Below, piece by piece: positions 7,723 to 16,344 of a DNA stretch of 23,439 nt. A program made the position numbers and the translations under genes. The DNA lies in NCBI GenBank assembly GCA_015257125.1, contig JABZKU010000033.1, forward strand, positions 1-23,439. Direction: 5' to 3'. The notes below the pieces were generated by a model that did no database searches, was not told the DNA's origin, and was given only the letters and a program-made list of their open reading frames with translations. This DNA comes from Prevotellaceae bacterium (GTDB taxonomy: Bacteria > Bacteroidota > Bacteroidia > Bacteroidales > Bacteroidaceae). Numbering within the stretch: position 1 is the first letter of the stretch; the number at the start of each line of letters is the position of its first letter.

Positions 7723-9996
7723 ATGTCACACGACGACAGCGTATTGCGCGAACAACAGGAAGAACAGCAGGTGCAGGCCGCGTTTCAGCACTTGCTCGAC
7801 ACGTATCTCGCCTCCAGTCACCGCAAAAAGGTGGAGGTGATCACCAAAGCGTTCAACTTTGCGAAAGCTGCCCACCGTGGTGTGCGACGCAGAAGCGGAG
7901 AGTTGTATATCTTCCACCCCATTGCCGTGGCGCAAGTAGTGTGTGAGGAGATGGGTATGGGATCGACCACTATCTGCGCGGCTTTGTTGCACGATGTGGT
8001 GGAGGATACTGACTATACCCGCGAAGACATCGCCAATCTCTTCGGCGAAAAGGTGGCGAACATTGTCGAAGGGGTGACAAAAGTGAGCGGTGGCATCTTC
8101 GGCGACCGCGCTTCGATGCAAGCAGAGACGTTCAAGAAGATTCTCCTCACCATGAGCGACGACATTCGCGTCATCTTGGTGAAAATCGCCGACCGTCTCC
8201 ACAACATGCGCACCCTCGATTCGATGCCGCCTTCGCGACAATATAAGATTGTGGGCGAAACGCTCTACATCTTTGCGCCCCTTGCCGACCGGCTGGGTTT
8301 GAATCGCATCAAAACGGAGCTCGAAAATCTCTCGTTCAAGTACGAGCATCCCGATGATTACGCGCTGATCATGAAAGAACTCAATGATTCGCAATTACAG
8401 CGCGACGATGCCTTCCAAGAGTTCACCCCCGCCATCCGTGCCGCCCTGGACAGCAAGGGAGTGAACTACGAAATCAAGGCGCGCATCAAGAGTCCGTACA
8501 GCATTTGGCAGAAAATGCAACGAAAACACATTCCTTTCGAGGAAGTCTTCGACATTTTGGCGATTCGCATCATTTTCCGACCGAAAAACCGAGAGAACGA
8601 AGTGGCCGAATGCTATGAGATCTACGCCGCGCTCACCCAAATCTACAAACCCCACCCTTCTCGCTTCCGCGACTGGTTGTCCACGCCGAAAGCCAACGGC
8701 TATCAAGCATTGCACAATACCTTCATGTCGCACCAAGGCAAGTGGATCGAAGTGCAAATCCGCTCCGATCGCATGGACGATGTGGCCGAAGGAGGATTTG
8801 CTGCGCACTGGAAGTACAAAGAGGAGGGCGTGCAACACGATGAGCATGAGCTGGATACGTGGGTCAACTCCATTAAGGAAATTCTCGACGATCCCCAACC
8901 GGATACCCTCGATCTGCTCGACACTATTAAACTTAATCTCTTTGCGTCAGAATTAAACGTCTTCACACCCAAGGGCGAAATCGTCACGCTTCCGCAAGGA
9001 GCGACGGTGCTCGACTTCGCTTTCGCCATTCACTCCATGGTGGGAAGTCACTGCATGGGCGCGAAAGTGAACCACCGCCTCGTGCCGATGAGTCACCGAT
9101 TGGCGAACGGCGATCAAATCGAAGTACTCACGTCGCGCCAGCAGACCATTCAACCCGACTGGCTCAATTACGTCACCACCGGGAAAGCACGCGGACGCAT
9201 CACCGCCGCCTTGCGCAAGGTGGAGCGCGAGCGTCGCAAACAAGGCGAAGAGATGTTGCACGCCTTTCTTTCGGCACGCAAACTCCCCATCGGCAACGCG
9301 ACGAACAACAAGTTGTCGGTTTTTCATCATTTCAAGTCGCCGGCCGATTTCTTCCTCGCCATCGGTGAAGGGAAATTGGTGCTTTCCGAGGCCGATGTGC
9401 ACCATTTACAAGGAAAAAGTACCTCGAAAGGGTGGGGATGGCGCCGTTTCGTTCCCTTCCTCAAGGAGAAGGCGCCCGGCCAAGAGCGCAACGAAGCCAC
9501 GACCTTCACCCCCGATTTCGTGCGCGGCCTGAATCGGAAAGCCGTTCTCGATCTCACCGACGAAGTGCTCAACCACTGCGAGTGTTGCCCGCACTGTCGT
9601 CCCATCAACGGCGACGAAGTGGTGGCCTATATCACACAAGATGAGCGCCTTGAACTGCATCGCCGCGCCTGTCCTGTGGCCTTGAAGCACAAAACGAGCT
9701 TCGGCAACAACCTCGTCGCCGCACGCTGGGATCCGGCGCACAACACCACGCGATTGTACGACACGCCGATTCACGTAGAAGGTCTCGATGCACGCGGCAT
9801 GCTCCTCAGTATCGCGCAGGCGATGGGCGAATTTCCGAATTTCGTGCTCAAAGCGATCCACCTCGATACCGACGATGGCATTTTCAGCGGTACGCTCACC
9901 GTCGCTCTCACCTCCACTGCCGATGTGGTGCGCGTTTGCAACAGCCTGATGCGCATTGAGCAAGTGGCGAAAGCCAATCGCGTCGACTGTTTCTGA
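7723..9996 (+). CDS. Bifunctional (p)ppGpp synthetase/hydrolase, RelA/SpoT family
   Basis: 757 residues with the long RelA-SpoT homologue order. The HD hydrolase domain has HPIAVAQVV with H65 and an intact ALLHDVVEDTDYT (H90, D91, E94, D95), so hydrolysis should work. The synthetase domain has RIKSPYSIWQKM, DILAIRIIF and DWLSTPKANGYQALHNTF. The TGS domain (VFTPKGEIVTLPQGATVLDF) follows, then a Cys-containing region (HCECCPHC). The end is a C-terminal ACT-like regulatory domain. It makes and degrades the alarmone (p)ppGpp in response to starvation. The start at 7723 (MSHDDSVLRE) is the only reasonable ATG before the HD domain. It is last in the parAB run, preceded by a strong hairpin that may uncouple it, and converges on secDF across a bidirectional terminator. 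Whether the synthetase side is active needs testing. Confidence 0.93.
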   Translation: MSHDDSVLREQQEEQQVQAAFQHLLDTYLASSHRKKVEVITKAFNFAKAAHRGVRRRSGELYIFHPIAVAQVVCEEMGMGSTTICAALLHDVVEDTDYTREDIANLFGEKVANIVEGVTKVSGGIFGDRASMQAETFKKILLTMSDDIRVILVKIADRLHNMRTLDSMPPSRQYKIVGETLYIFAPLADRLGLNRIKTELENLSFKYEHPDDYALIMKELNDSQLQRDDAFQEFTPAIRAALDSKGVNYEIKARIKSPYSIWQKMQRKHIPFEEVFDILAIRIIFRPKNRENEVAECYEIYAALTQIYKPHPSRFRDWLSTPKANGYQALHNTFMSHQGKWIEVQIRSDRMDDVAEGGFAAHWKYKEEGVQHDEHELDTWVNSIKEILDDPQPDTLDLLDTIKLNLFASELNVFTPKGEIVTLPQGATVLDFAFAIHSMVGSHCMGAKVNHRLVPMSHRLANGDQIEVLTSRQQTIQPDWLNYVTTGKARGRITAALRKVERERRKQGEEMLHAFLSARKLPIGNATNNKLSVFHHFKSPADFFLAIGEGKLVLSEADVHHLQGKSTSKGWGWRRFVPFLKEKAPGQERNEATTFTPDFVRGLNRKAVLDLTDEVLNHCECCPHCRPINGDEVVAYITQDERLELHRRACPVALKHKTSFGNNLVAARWDPAHNTTRLYDTPIHVEGLDARGMLLSIAQAMGEFPNFVLKAIHLDTDDGIFSGTLTVALTSTADVVRVCNSLMRIEQVAKANRVDCF

Positions 9997-10020
9997 CGCC
10001 TTTCGTTTTCCATCGCACAA

Positions 10021-10062
10021 AAAAACTTCCCCGCAGCCGAATGGTTGCGGGGAAGTTTTTTT
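10021..10062. terminator. Bidirectional terminator between rel and secDF
   Basis: A 15-bp perfect stem (10021-10035 with 10046-10060) with a 10-base loop has an A-run on one side and a T-run on the other. It can therefore stop transcription from rel (plus) and secDF (minus). It is the cleanest terminator in the window. Confidence 0.92.
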
Positions 10063-10084
10063 ATTTCAGTGCTTCAGCCTGAAC

Positions 10085-13000
10085 TTAGGCTTTATTCAAA
10101 GCAGCCTTTTTCGCAGAACGCTTAGCGTAGATGCGGAAGGCGATGGGCGCTGCGAGGAAAATCGACGAGAGCGTACCGATCACTACGCCGAGAATCATGG
10201 CGAAGGAGAACGAACGGATTGCATCGCCACCCAAGAAGAAGATGCAGAGGAGCACCAAGAGGGTGGTGAACGAGGTCATGATCGTACGCGTCAACGTGTT
10301 GTTGATCGAGTCGTTGAACAGACGCTCTGTGTCGCGCGTGGGATAGAGGGTGAGGTTCTCGCGGATGCGGTCGAAGACCACCACCTTGTCATTGATCGAG
10401 TAACCGATCACCGTCAAGATAGCGCCGATGAAGGTTTGGTCGATTTCAATCGAGAACGGCAACCAGCCCCAGCATGCCGAGTAAACAGCGATGATCAGGA
10501 AGGTGTCGACCGTCAGTGCGATGATGGCACCCACCGAGAAGGCCACGCTGCGGAAGCGAGCGAGAATGTAGATGAAGATCGCTGCGAGCGAGAGGATCAC
10601 ACTAATCACGGCACCGCGCGTGAGGTCGGCTGCCACGCTGGGACCGACCTTTTGCGCCGAGATGATCGAACCGCCCTTGCGGTTGTCGCGATCCTTGAAG
10701 GTATTGTAGTCAGCCTTGATCAAGTGGTTGTCGTGGAGCGACTTCCAGATGAGTTGTTCGACTTCTTGATCCACCTTTTCGCCGCTTTGCTCAATCTTAT
10801 AAGACGTTGAAACGCGGACAGCGGGATTTTGTGTGGTCACGATAGCCAAAGTGCTCACCGTACCGCCTTGTCCCTTGGCGTCGATGGCTTTCTGCACGGC
10901 ATCTTTCACCTGTTCGGGCGAAACCTTCTGTTCGAATTCCACCACATAGTTGCGACCGCCGGTAAAGTCGATACCGCGTTGCAAACCACGCACACCGAGA
11001 CTCACGGCACCGGCCACAACGAGCACGGCAACGAGAACAGCCGTCTTTTTCGCGATGCGCATGAACGCAAAGTTCGTGTCAGTGAGGAATTTCTTCGAGA
11101 GACCGGTTGTGAAGGTCAGTTTCGTCCACTTGTCGCGGTCGAGGAAGTGCTCATAAGCAATGCGCGTGAGCCAAACGGCCGTGAAGAACGAAGCCACGAT
11201 ACCAATGCCGAGCGTCAAGGCGAAGCCGCGGATCGGACCCGTACCGAAGTTGTAGAGAATCACTGCCGTGATGATCGACGTGAGGTTGGAGTCGAAGATG
11301 GCGGAGAAAGCATTGCCATAACCATCGGCAAGGGCTTGCTTCAGGTTTTTGCCGGCGCGCAGTTCTTCTTTCGTACGCTCATAGATGAGCACGTTGGCGT
11401 CCACCGCCATACCGAGCGAGAGCACCATACCGGCCAATCCGCTCAGCGTCAGTGCCGCTTGGAACGAAGTAAGCACACCGAAGGTGAAGAAGAAGTTGAT
11501 GATCAGCGCGCTGTTGGCCACCATACCGGGGATGAAGCCATAGAACACGCACATGAAAATCATGAGGAGGACAAAGGCCACGACGCAAGCGGTGAAACCG
11601 GCTTGAATCGAAGCGGCACCGAGGCTCGGTCCGACAGTTTCTTCCGAAACGATGTTGGTGGGAGCCGGCATCTTACCGCTCTTCAGCACGTTGGCCAAGT
11701 CTTGGGTTTGTTGTGCCGTGAAGTTACCGCTGATTTGCGAAACGCCGCCGGTAATTTCGTTCTTGATGTTGGGGGCACTGTACACCATACCGTCGAGCAC
11801 AATCGCTACGGGGCGGTTGATGTTGCGCTTCGTGATGGCTGCCCATTCGCGGGCGCCGTCGGGTGTCATCGTCATCGAAACGACGGGACGGTGGTTTTGG
11901 TCATACTCGTCCTTCGCCGAGGCGATCACTTCGCCGGCCAAGGCTGCCTTGCCGTCGGTGCGACGCAGTGCATAGAGTTCGAACAAGCCCTTTTCGGCAT
12001 TCGCACCCCAAGCGAGGTTGAGGTCGGCGGGCAGCACTTGTGCGGCCAGTTCGGAGTGGATGGCGCGGTTGATCGCCGCCGTGTCGAGTGCCGTGGCATA
12101 GCCCACTACACAGGATTTCGGGTAACCGGGCATAGCGAAGAGACCGAGCAGGGGGTGTGCCTTGAGGGCAGCTTCGCGTGCCTTGTTGGTCGCAGCGGCA
12201 GCCTCTTTGCCTTCGCCGGCGTTGTTCTTCTGTCCGAGTGCTTTGAGGGCGTCTGCGGCAGAAGCCTTGGCGTCGGCCGCGGTGGCTTGTTTCGTGCTGT
12301 CTACCTTGGCGGTGTCGGCCTTCGTGCCTTTGTTGCCGGCAGCCGCCTGTGCCAGGCGCGTGTCGAGGGCAGCGAGGGCACCTTGGACGTCACTATATTT
12401 GTAGGTTTCCCAAAACTCAAGGTTGGCGCTACCTTGGAGGAGTTTGCGCACACGCTCCGGCTCTTTGATACCGGGCATTTCGACCATGATCTGGCCCATC
12501 TGTCCGCGACCTTCGAGGATTTGGATGTTGGGTTGTGCCACACCGAAGCGGTCGATACGCTGGCGCACCACTTGATAGGAGTTGTCGACCGCTGCCTTGA
12601 TTTCTTTTTCGAGGGCGGCTTTCACTTGCGCGTCTGTGCTGTTGGGGGTGATACCTTCTTCCTTGAGTTTAAGGGCGAAGAGACCGCCGAGCTGGTCTTT
12701 ACCCACTTTCTGTTGGTAGAGACGCACGAAGACGTCGAGGAAGTTTTCGGACGAGTGTTCGGCTTCAGCACGAGCTTCGTTAATGATTTGCTTCACCTGC
12801 GGGTTGTCGGCGTTGCTGCCGGCCAGGTTCTTCACAACGTCGGGAACCGACACTTCGAGAATGACGTTCATACCGCCTTTCAGGTCGAGACCCAAACCGA
12901 TTTGGAGGGCTTCGCATGACTTGTAGTCGTAGCCGAGCCACACACTTCCCTCGCTTTGGCGCAAAGAATCGAGATAAGCCTTGCCTGCTACTTCGCCCAT

Positions 13001-13111
13001 GGCTTCTGCCTTTTGCTCGTAGTGACGGGTCACAAAGGAGAAACTCAGATAGAAGACGCAAATCAGGGTCAAGGCTATCGCAATGAACTTGACAAATCCT
13101 TTGTTTTGCAT
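10085..13111 (-). CDS. secDF: SecDF fusion, protein-translocase accessory membrane protein
   Basis: 1008 residues: SecD followed by SecF in one chain, as is usual in Bacteroidetes. The N-terminal TM helix is IAIALTLICVFYLSF. GLDLKGGMNVILEV is the SecD D1 signature, and YERTKEELRAGKNLKQAL leads into the SecD membrane segment. From about residue 680 SecF begins (FAFMRIAKKTAVLV, RGIDFTGGRNYVVEFEQ), with VVFDRIRENL near the end. SecDF uses the proton gradient to help draw exported proteins through SecYEG. Residues ~250-317, in the large periplasmic region, are a low-complexity Ala/Lys/Thr insert. The start at 13111 (MQNKGFVKFI) is chosen because the frame upstream to 13303 crosses the promoter and has no membrane-like sequence. 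It is single-gene, with a ~175-base untranslated leader. Confidence 0.95.
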   Translation of the reverse strand: MQNKGFVKFIAIALTLICVFYLSFSFVTRHYEQKAEAMGEVAGKAYLDSLRQSEGSVWLGYDYKSCEALQIGLGLDLKGGMNVILEVSVPDVVKNLAGSNADNPQVKQIINEARAEAEHSSENFLDVFVRLYQQKVGKDQLGGLFALKLKEEGITPNSTDAQVKAALEKEIKAAVDNSYQVVRQRIDRFGVAQPNIQILEGRGQMGQIMVEMPGIKEPERVRKLLQGSANLEFWETYKYSDVQGALAALDTRLAQAAAGNKGTKADTAKVDSTKQATAADAKASAADALKALGQKNNAGEGKEAAAATNKAREAALKAHPLLGLFAMPGYPKSCVVGYATALDTAAINRAIHSELAAQVLPADLNLAWGANAEKGLFELYALRRTDGKAALAGEVIASAKDEYDQNHRPVVSMTMTPDGAREWAAITKRNINRPVAIVLDGMVYSAPNIKNEITGGVSQISGNFTAQQTQDLANVLKSGKMPAPTNIVSEETVGPSLGAASIQAGFTACVVAFVLLMIFMCVFYGFIPGMVANSALIINFFFTFGVLTSFQAALTLSGLAGMVLSLGMAVDANVLIYERTKEELRAGKNLKQALADGYGNAFSAIFDSNLTSIITAVILYNFGTGPIRGFALTLGIGIVASFFTAVWLTRIAYEHFLDRDKWTKLTFTTGLSKKFLTDTNFAFMRIAKKTAVLVAVLVVAGAVSLGVRGLQRGIDFTGGRNYVVEFEQKVSPEQVKDAVQKAIDAKGQGGTVSTLAIVTTQNPAVRVSTSYKIEQSGEKVDQEVEQLIWKSLHDNHLIKADYNTFKDRDNRKGGSIISAQKVGPSVAADLTRGAVISVILSLAAIFIYILARFRSVAFSVGAIIALTVDTFLIIAVYSACWGWLPFSIEIDQTFIGAILTVIGYSINDKVVVFDRIRENLTLYPTRDTERLFNDSINNTLTRTIMTSFTTLLVLLCIFFLGGDAIRSFSFAMILGVVIGTLSSIFLAAPIAFRIYAKRSAKKAALNKA

Positions 13112-13291
13112 TGAGATTGAGTTGTTTATTGTTGTTTTATTTTGTTGCAAGTGGAGTACCTCTCTTGCTCGATACAGCGGGAGGGGCGATCGCTTTTGAG
13201 GACGAAACCCGTCGGTGCCGCGGCGCCGACTTGGAGACGAGAGGGCGAAGCGCTGTGCGTCAATGCGAAAGGCGCACAACAATTCAGCGTG

Positions 13292-13299
13292 CAAATATA
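13292..13299 (-). promoter_or_regulatory. Bacteroidetes -7 box for secDF
   Basis: Minus-strand TATATTTG (complement of 13292-13299) fits TAnnTTTG; no clear -33 element is visible. Transcription from here gives a leader of about 175 bases with a GC-rich palindrome near 13214-13233 (GTCGGTGCC...GGCGCCGAC). Confidence 0.6.
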
Positions 13300-13618
13300 G
13301 CAAAATAAATCGGAATGATAGAACGAAGAACGTGAAAACGCGAACGACTCCTCTTTTTTTCGTGTGTGTGGAGTGAATCGGCCGATGAAAAATTCGATTC
13401 CCCCCCCCTTGTGCGAAACAGATTTAGCGCTTCATAACTTTGGCCTTTGCGTTGGGTCGTGAGGTTCTTCTTTCCCGACTGGTGGGAGAATCCTACAAGA
13501 GGGCAAGTGTAGGGTTCCGTGCTTCGGAGGCTTGGTTGTGGAAGCGTTTGTTTTCTTTCGAAAAGTGGGGAGTTTGAGGAAGAAGTAGTGGAGTTTTTGA
13601 ATAAACAAGTGCGCTTTT
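13300..13618. other. Non-coding stretch upstream of secDF with C9 tract and conserved module
   Basis: No convincing gene. It contains a run of nine C at 13400-13408, about 100 bases upstream of the secDF -7 box. At 13560-13617 lies the conserved GAAAAGTGGGGAG module that aligns with 3297-3350. The short minus-strand frames here (64-68 codons) have no family features and overlap the module and the repeat. Confidence 0.6.
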
Positions 13619-13940
13619 CGCGCGCGTAACGCGCACATCAGCTGATTTTCGTTTTTTTGCCTTCACTTCTTCACCTTTTGGTTTCAAGTCGCTGAGAGTT
13701 AGGAGTATAGGTGTGAAGGCTTCACCTTTTTGCCTTCACCCTTTTCGTGAACTTTTTGTCTCATTCTCCTCCTTCACCCTTATTGGGTTGTAAGTAAGTG
13801 AGTTATGTGGATTTGGGGTGTGAAGGCAAAAAGGTGAAGTCTTCACACCTAACCCGTTGAATAGTAGTAGATTGGGACGGATGGGTGAAGCGGTGAAGGC
13901 AAAAAACGAAAAAACGCCGGACGCGCGCATCATGCGCGCG
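13619..13940. repeat. Palindromic TTCACC/GGTGAA intergenic repeat, copy B
   Basis: About 322 bp, same orientation and order as copies A and C. The left end is CGCGCGCGTAACGCGC, then CAGCTGATTTTCG and TTTTTTTGCCTTCAC. TTCACC words are at 13670, 13721, 13735 and 13773. The centre has GTGTGAAGGCTTCACC and, on the right, GTGAAGGCAAAAAGGTGAAG. GGTGAA words at 13833, 13884 and 13892 precede GGCAAAAAACGAAAA and the closing palindrome ACGCGCGCATCATGCGCGCG. A further GCGCCTTCACGGTGAAGGC palindrome lies just outside, at 13946-13964. It sits between secDF and the tRNA-Arg terminator and is non-coding. Confidence 0.85.
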
Positions 13941-13990
13941 TGAAGCGCCTTCACGGTGAAGGCGAGGTGCCGTGTGAGGTGTCGTCGGGT

Positions 13991-14024
13991 TGAAAAGAAA
14001 AAACGCACACCGGTCGGGTGTGCG
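13991..14024 (-). terminator. Intrinsic terminator of the tRNA-Arg transcript
   Basis: An 8-bp stem (14004-14011 with 14017-14024) is followed on the minus strand by GTTTTTTCTTTTC. It lies ~33 bases past the tRNA 3' end in its direction of transcription. Confidence 0.8.
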
Positions 14025-14056
14025 TGGGGGTGGGCGAATGTGCCTACAAAAAAAAG

Positions 14057-14128
14057 TAGCCCCGAGGGGAATCGAACCCCTATTTACCCTTTAGGAGAGG
14101 GTTGTTCTATCCATTGAACTACGAAGCC
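14057..14128 (-). tRNA. tRNA-Arg, anticodon CCT (reads AGG)
   Basis: Read on the minus strand from 14128. The 7-bp acceptor stem is GGCTTCG/CGGGGCT, with several G-U pairs including the first. T8-A9 lead to D-arm GTTC...GAAC. Anticodon stem ACCCT/AGGGT carries loop CTCCTAA, giving anticodon CCT. The T-arm is AGGGG-TTCGATT-CCCCT and the discriminator base is A. CCA is not encoded. It is 72 bases, followed by a terminator. It serves a minor arginine codon; argS lies 5 kb away on the other strand, with no sign of linkage beyond proximity. Confidence 0.95.
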
Positions 14129-14145
14129 GTTGCGTCTTGGTGGTG

Positions 14146-14153
14146 CAAAAATA
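14146..14153 (-). promoter_or_regulatory. Bacteroidetes -7 box for tRNA-Arg
   Basis: Minus-strand TATTTTTG (complement of 14146-14153) matches TAnnTTTG and ends 17 bases before the mature 5' end of the tRNA. Confidence 0.55.
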
Positions 14154-14297
14154 GTGATTTTATTTTGTTTTGTTGGGCTTTGTCGCGTCTTTTCGGGCGC
14201 GCGGTGCAAATGCGTGCGCCCAAGGCTTGTGTATCTTCTTTTTTTTGTCGAAATTCGCAGCAGCTAATTCATTATAGTTCATTCGTAAAACCTATTT

Positions 14298-15662
14298 ATG
14301 CTAACTCCCCTCATCGTCGCGTTCTTTGTAGTCGGGTATCTGTTCATTACCCTCGAAGACGTGATCAAAGTCAACAAGGCCGCAGTGGCGCTGCTCATGT
14401 GTGTGGCCTGCTGGGTGCTTTACACCCTCGGCGCCGCCGAATATGTCCCGATGTTTTATGCCAATGAGTTGAAAACTTCGGGCGAAGCCGTGATGAATTT
14501 CGTGACCTCGCACATCCTGCGCGAGCATCTCGGCGAAATCAGTGAGACGCTCTTCTTCCTCATGGGGGCCATGACGGTGGTGGAGATCATCGATGCCAAC
14601 GGCGGGTTCAACTTTGTGCGCGATGCGCTGCGTTCCAAGACCAAGCGGTCGCTCCTGTGGAAAATTGCGTTCATCACCTTTGTCCTTTCGGCCGTGCTCG
14701 ACAATCTGACGACCACCATTGTGATGGTCATGGTGTTGCGCAAACTGGTCTACAACCACGAAGATCGCCTTTACTACGTCGGTCTGATTGTGATTTCGGC
14801 CAATGCGGGCGGTGCCTTCTCGCCCATCGGCGACGTGACCACGATTATGCTCTGGATCAAGGGTTCTGTCACCGCCGTCGGTGTGATGAAAGAGATTTTC
14901 TTGGCTAGTTTGGCGGCAATGGTGGTGCCGGCCTTGTTGTTGCAATACCATCTGCACGGTACGCTCGGCAGTGCGGAGCAGAGCGAGGAGAAAGCTGCGG
15001 CCGATGTCCACCAGTTCTCCGGCTTTGAGCGCCGTTTGATCTTCTTCTTCGGTGTGGGCGGTTTGCTTTTCGTGCCCATTTTCCACAGTTTCACCCACCT
15101 GCCGCCTTATATGGGCATCCTCTTGGTGCTCGGCTTGCTTTGGACGCTCACGGAAGTGCTCTATCGCACAAAAAAACACCGCGACAGCACGACCAAACAG
15201 CGCGTGGCGACGATCTTGCGCAGGATCGACATGACTACGATTCTCTTCTTCCTCGGTATCCTGCTGGCGGTGGCTACGCTCAAGGAAACCGGCGTGTTGC
15301 CGGCCTTCGGACAGTGGCTCAACGAGGTGTCGGGCGGTAACCACTATTTGGTGACCGGCGTGATCGGCGTGGCGTCTTCGATTGTCGACAACGTGCCCCT
15401 CGTGGCGGGTTGCATGAATATGTATCCCATCGAGGCTGCCGGCGACTTCGCACAAGATGGTGTGTTCTGGCAGCTGTTGGCTTACTGCGCCGGTGTGGGT
15501 GGTTCGTTGCTCATCATCGGTAGTGCCGCCGGGGTCGTGGCCATGGGCTTGGAGAAGATCTCCTTCGGCTGGTATCTGAAAAATATTACTTGGGTGGCCG
15601 CAATCGGTTATTTCGCCGGTATCTTTATCTACTGGTTCGAACGCGCGGTGATCCACATGTAA
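14298..15662 (+). CDS. nhaD: NhaD-type Na+/H+ antiporter
   Basis: 454 residues with many hydrophobic helices, of the ion-transporter superfamily that contains NhaD and ArsB. The fold's internal duplication shows in the paired motifs SAVLDNLTTTIVMVMVLRKL (first half) and SSIVDNVPLVAGCMNMYPIE (second half), where the aspartates and Asn/Thr lie in broken helices at the transport site. The start at 14298 (MLTPLIVAFFVVGYLF) begins directly with a TM helix. The protein exports Na+ (or Li+) in exchange for protons in the inner membrane, aiding pH and salt balance. The upstream gap (14129-14297) shows a 9-bp GC hairpin at 14195-14221 and no convincing promoter. Only 20 bp follow before the outer-membrane protein gene, so the two are probably co-transcribed. 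Confidence 0.9.
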   Translation: MLTPLIVAFFVVGYLFITLEDVIKVNKAAVALLMCVACWVLYTLGAAEYVPMFYANELKTSGEAVMNFVTSHILREHLGEISETLFFLMGAMTVVEIIDANGGFNFVRDALRSKTKRSLLWKIAFITFVLSAVLDNLTTTIVMVMVLRKLVYNHEDRLYYVGLIVISANAGGAFSPIGDVTTIMLWIKGSVTAVGVMKEIFLASLAAMVVPALLLQYHLHGTLGSAEQSEEKAAADVHQFSGFERRLIFFFGVGGLLFVPIFHSFTHLPPYMGILLVLGLLWTLTEVLYRTKKHRDSTTKQRVATILRRIDMTTILFFLGILLAVATLKETGVLPAFGQWLNEVSGGNHYLVTGVIGVASSIVDNVPLVAGCMNMYPIEAAGDFAQDGVFWQLLAYCAGVGGSLLIIGSAAGVVAMGLEKISFGWYLKNITWVAAIGYFAGIFIYWFERAVIHM

Positions 15663-15682
15663 ACCACTAAATAATTATTGTT

Positions 15683-16330
15683 ATGAAGAAATGGCTTTTG
15701 GCTCTCGCGGTCATGCTGACCACGACTCTCTCGGCCAGTGCACTGGGGCCTAAACTCGGTCTGACGGGCGGTTACAACCTCTCTTGGACGAAGGTGAATT
15801 CTGCAGCCTTCTCGAACTTGGTGAACGGCGGCAGCGGTGCCGGTTGGTTCATCGGTCCGAAGGTGGACCTCGATTTGATTCTCGGTTTGCACCTCGACGG
15901 TGCGTTGGTGTATAATCAGCGCAAGTTTTCTGTTTCGCAAGATGGTAAGGCAGATTTTAGCCAAACCTACAGCTCGCTCGACATTCCGGTGAACGCGAAG
16001 TATCGTTTCACGATCTCCGGCATCGGGGTCTATGCCTCTACGGGACCGCAATTCTCGTTCTCGATGGGCAGCAAGAATATCTCGGTGAGCAACTGGGAAA
16101 TTCAGGACGGCGAAACGCCTTTGTTCAAGCGTAGCAACCTGTCGACGACCTGGAATTTCGGTGCCGGTGTGGTGCTGGCGAAGAATTTCGAGTTGGGACT
16201 CGGCTACAACGTGGCTCTCGGCAAGTCCGGCGAAACATTCCTCAATAAGGTTGGGGTAGCTGTCGGCGAGACGAACTTGCCCGACTATCGACTCAATACG
16301 TTTAATCTTCAAGCTTCTTACTACTTCTAA
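15683..16330 (+). CDS. Outer-membrane beta-barrel protein, PorT/porin-like family
   Basis: 215 residues. The signal peptide is MKKWLLALAVMLTTTLSASA. The mature part begins LGPKLGLTGGYNLSW and continues as alternating amphipathic strands: GWFIGPKVDLDLILGLHLDG, NAKYRFTISGIGVYASTGPQ, NFELGLGYNVALG. It ends in FNLQASYYF, with the terminal aromatic residue typical of proteins handled by the BAM complex. Length and strand pattern suggest an eight-stranded barrel like the small outer-membrane proteins common in Bacteroidales. Its substrate or partner is unknown. It follows nhaD by 20 bp and precedes the ABM-fold gene by 14 bp, so it is mid-operon. Confidence 0.85.
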   Translation: MKKWLLALAVMLTTTLSASALGPKLGLTGGYNLSWTKVNSAAFSNLVNGGSGAGWFIGPKVDLDLILGLHLDGALVYNQRKFSVSQDGKADFSQTYSSLDIPVNAKYRFTISGIGVYASTGPQFSFSMGSKNISVSNWEIQDGETPLFKRSNLSTTWNFGAGVVLAKNFELGLGYNVALGKSGETFLNKVGVAVGETNLPDYRLNTFNLQASYYF

Positions 16331-16344
16331 ATAAGTCGTTTATC

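Noticed and set aside
10829..12919. 696-codon open frame on the plus strand
   Set aside because: Exact antisense of secDF; no domain or start signal, His/Glu/Arg-rich mirror sequence.
13112..13303. N-terminal extension of SecDF to 13303
   Set aside because: It would start upstream of the TATATTTG box and adds Arg-rich residues ahead of the natural TM anchor.
14301..15656. 451-codon open frame on the minus strand
   Set aside because: Antisense to nhaD; polar His/Glu-rich mirror of a membrane protein.
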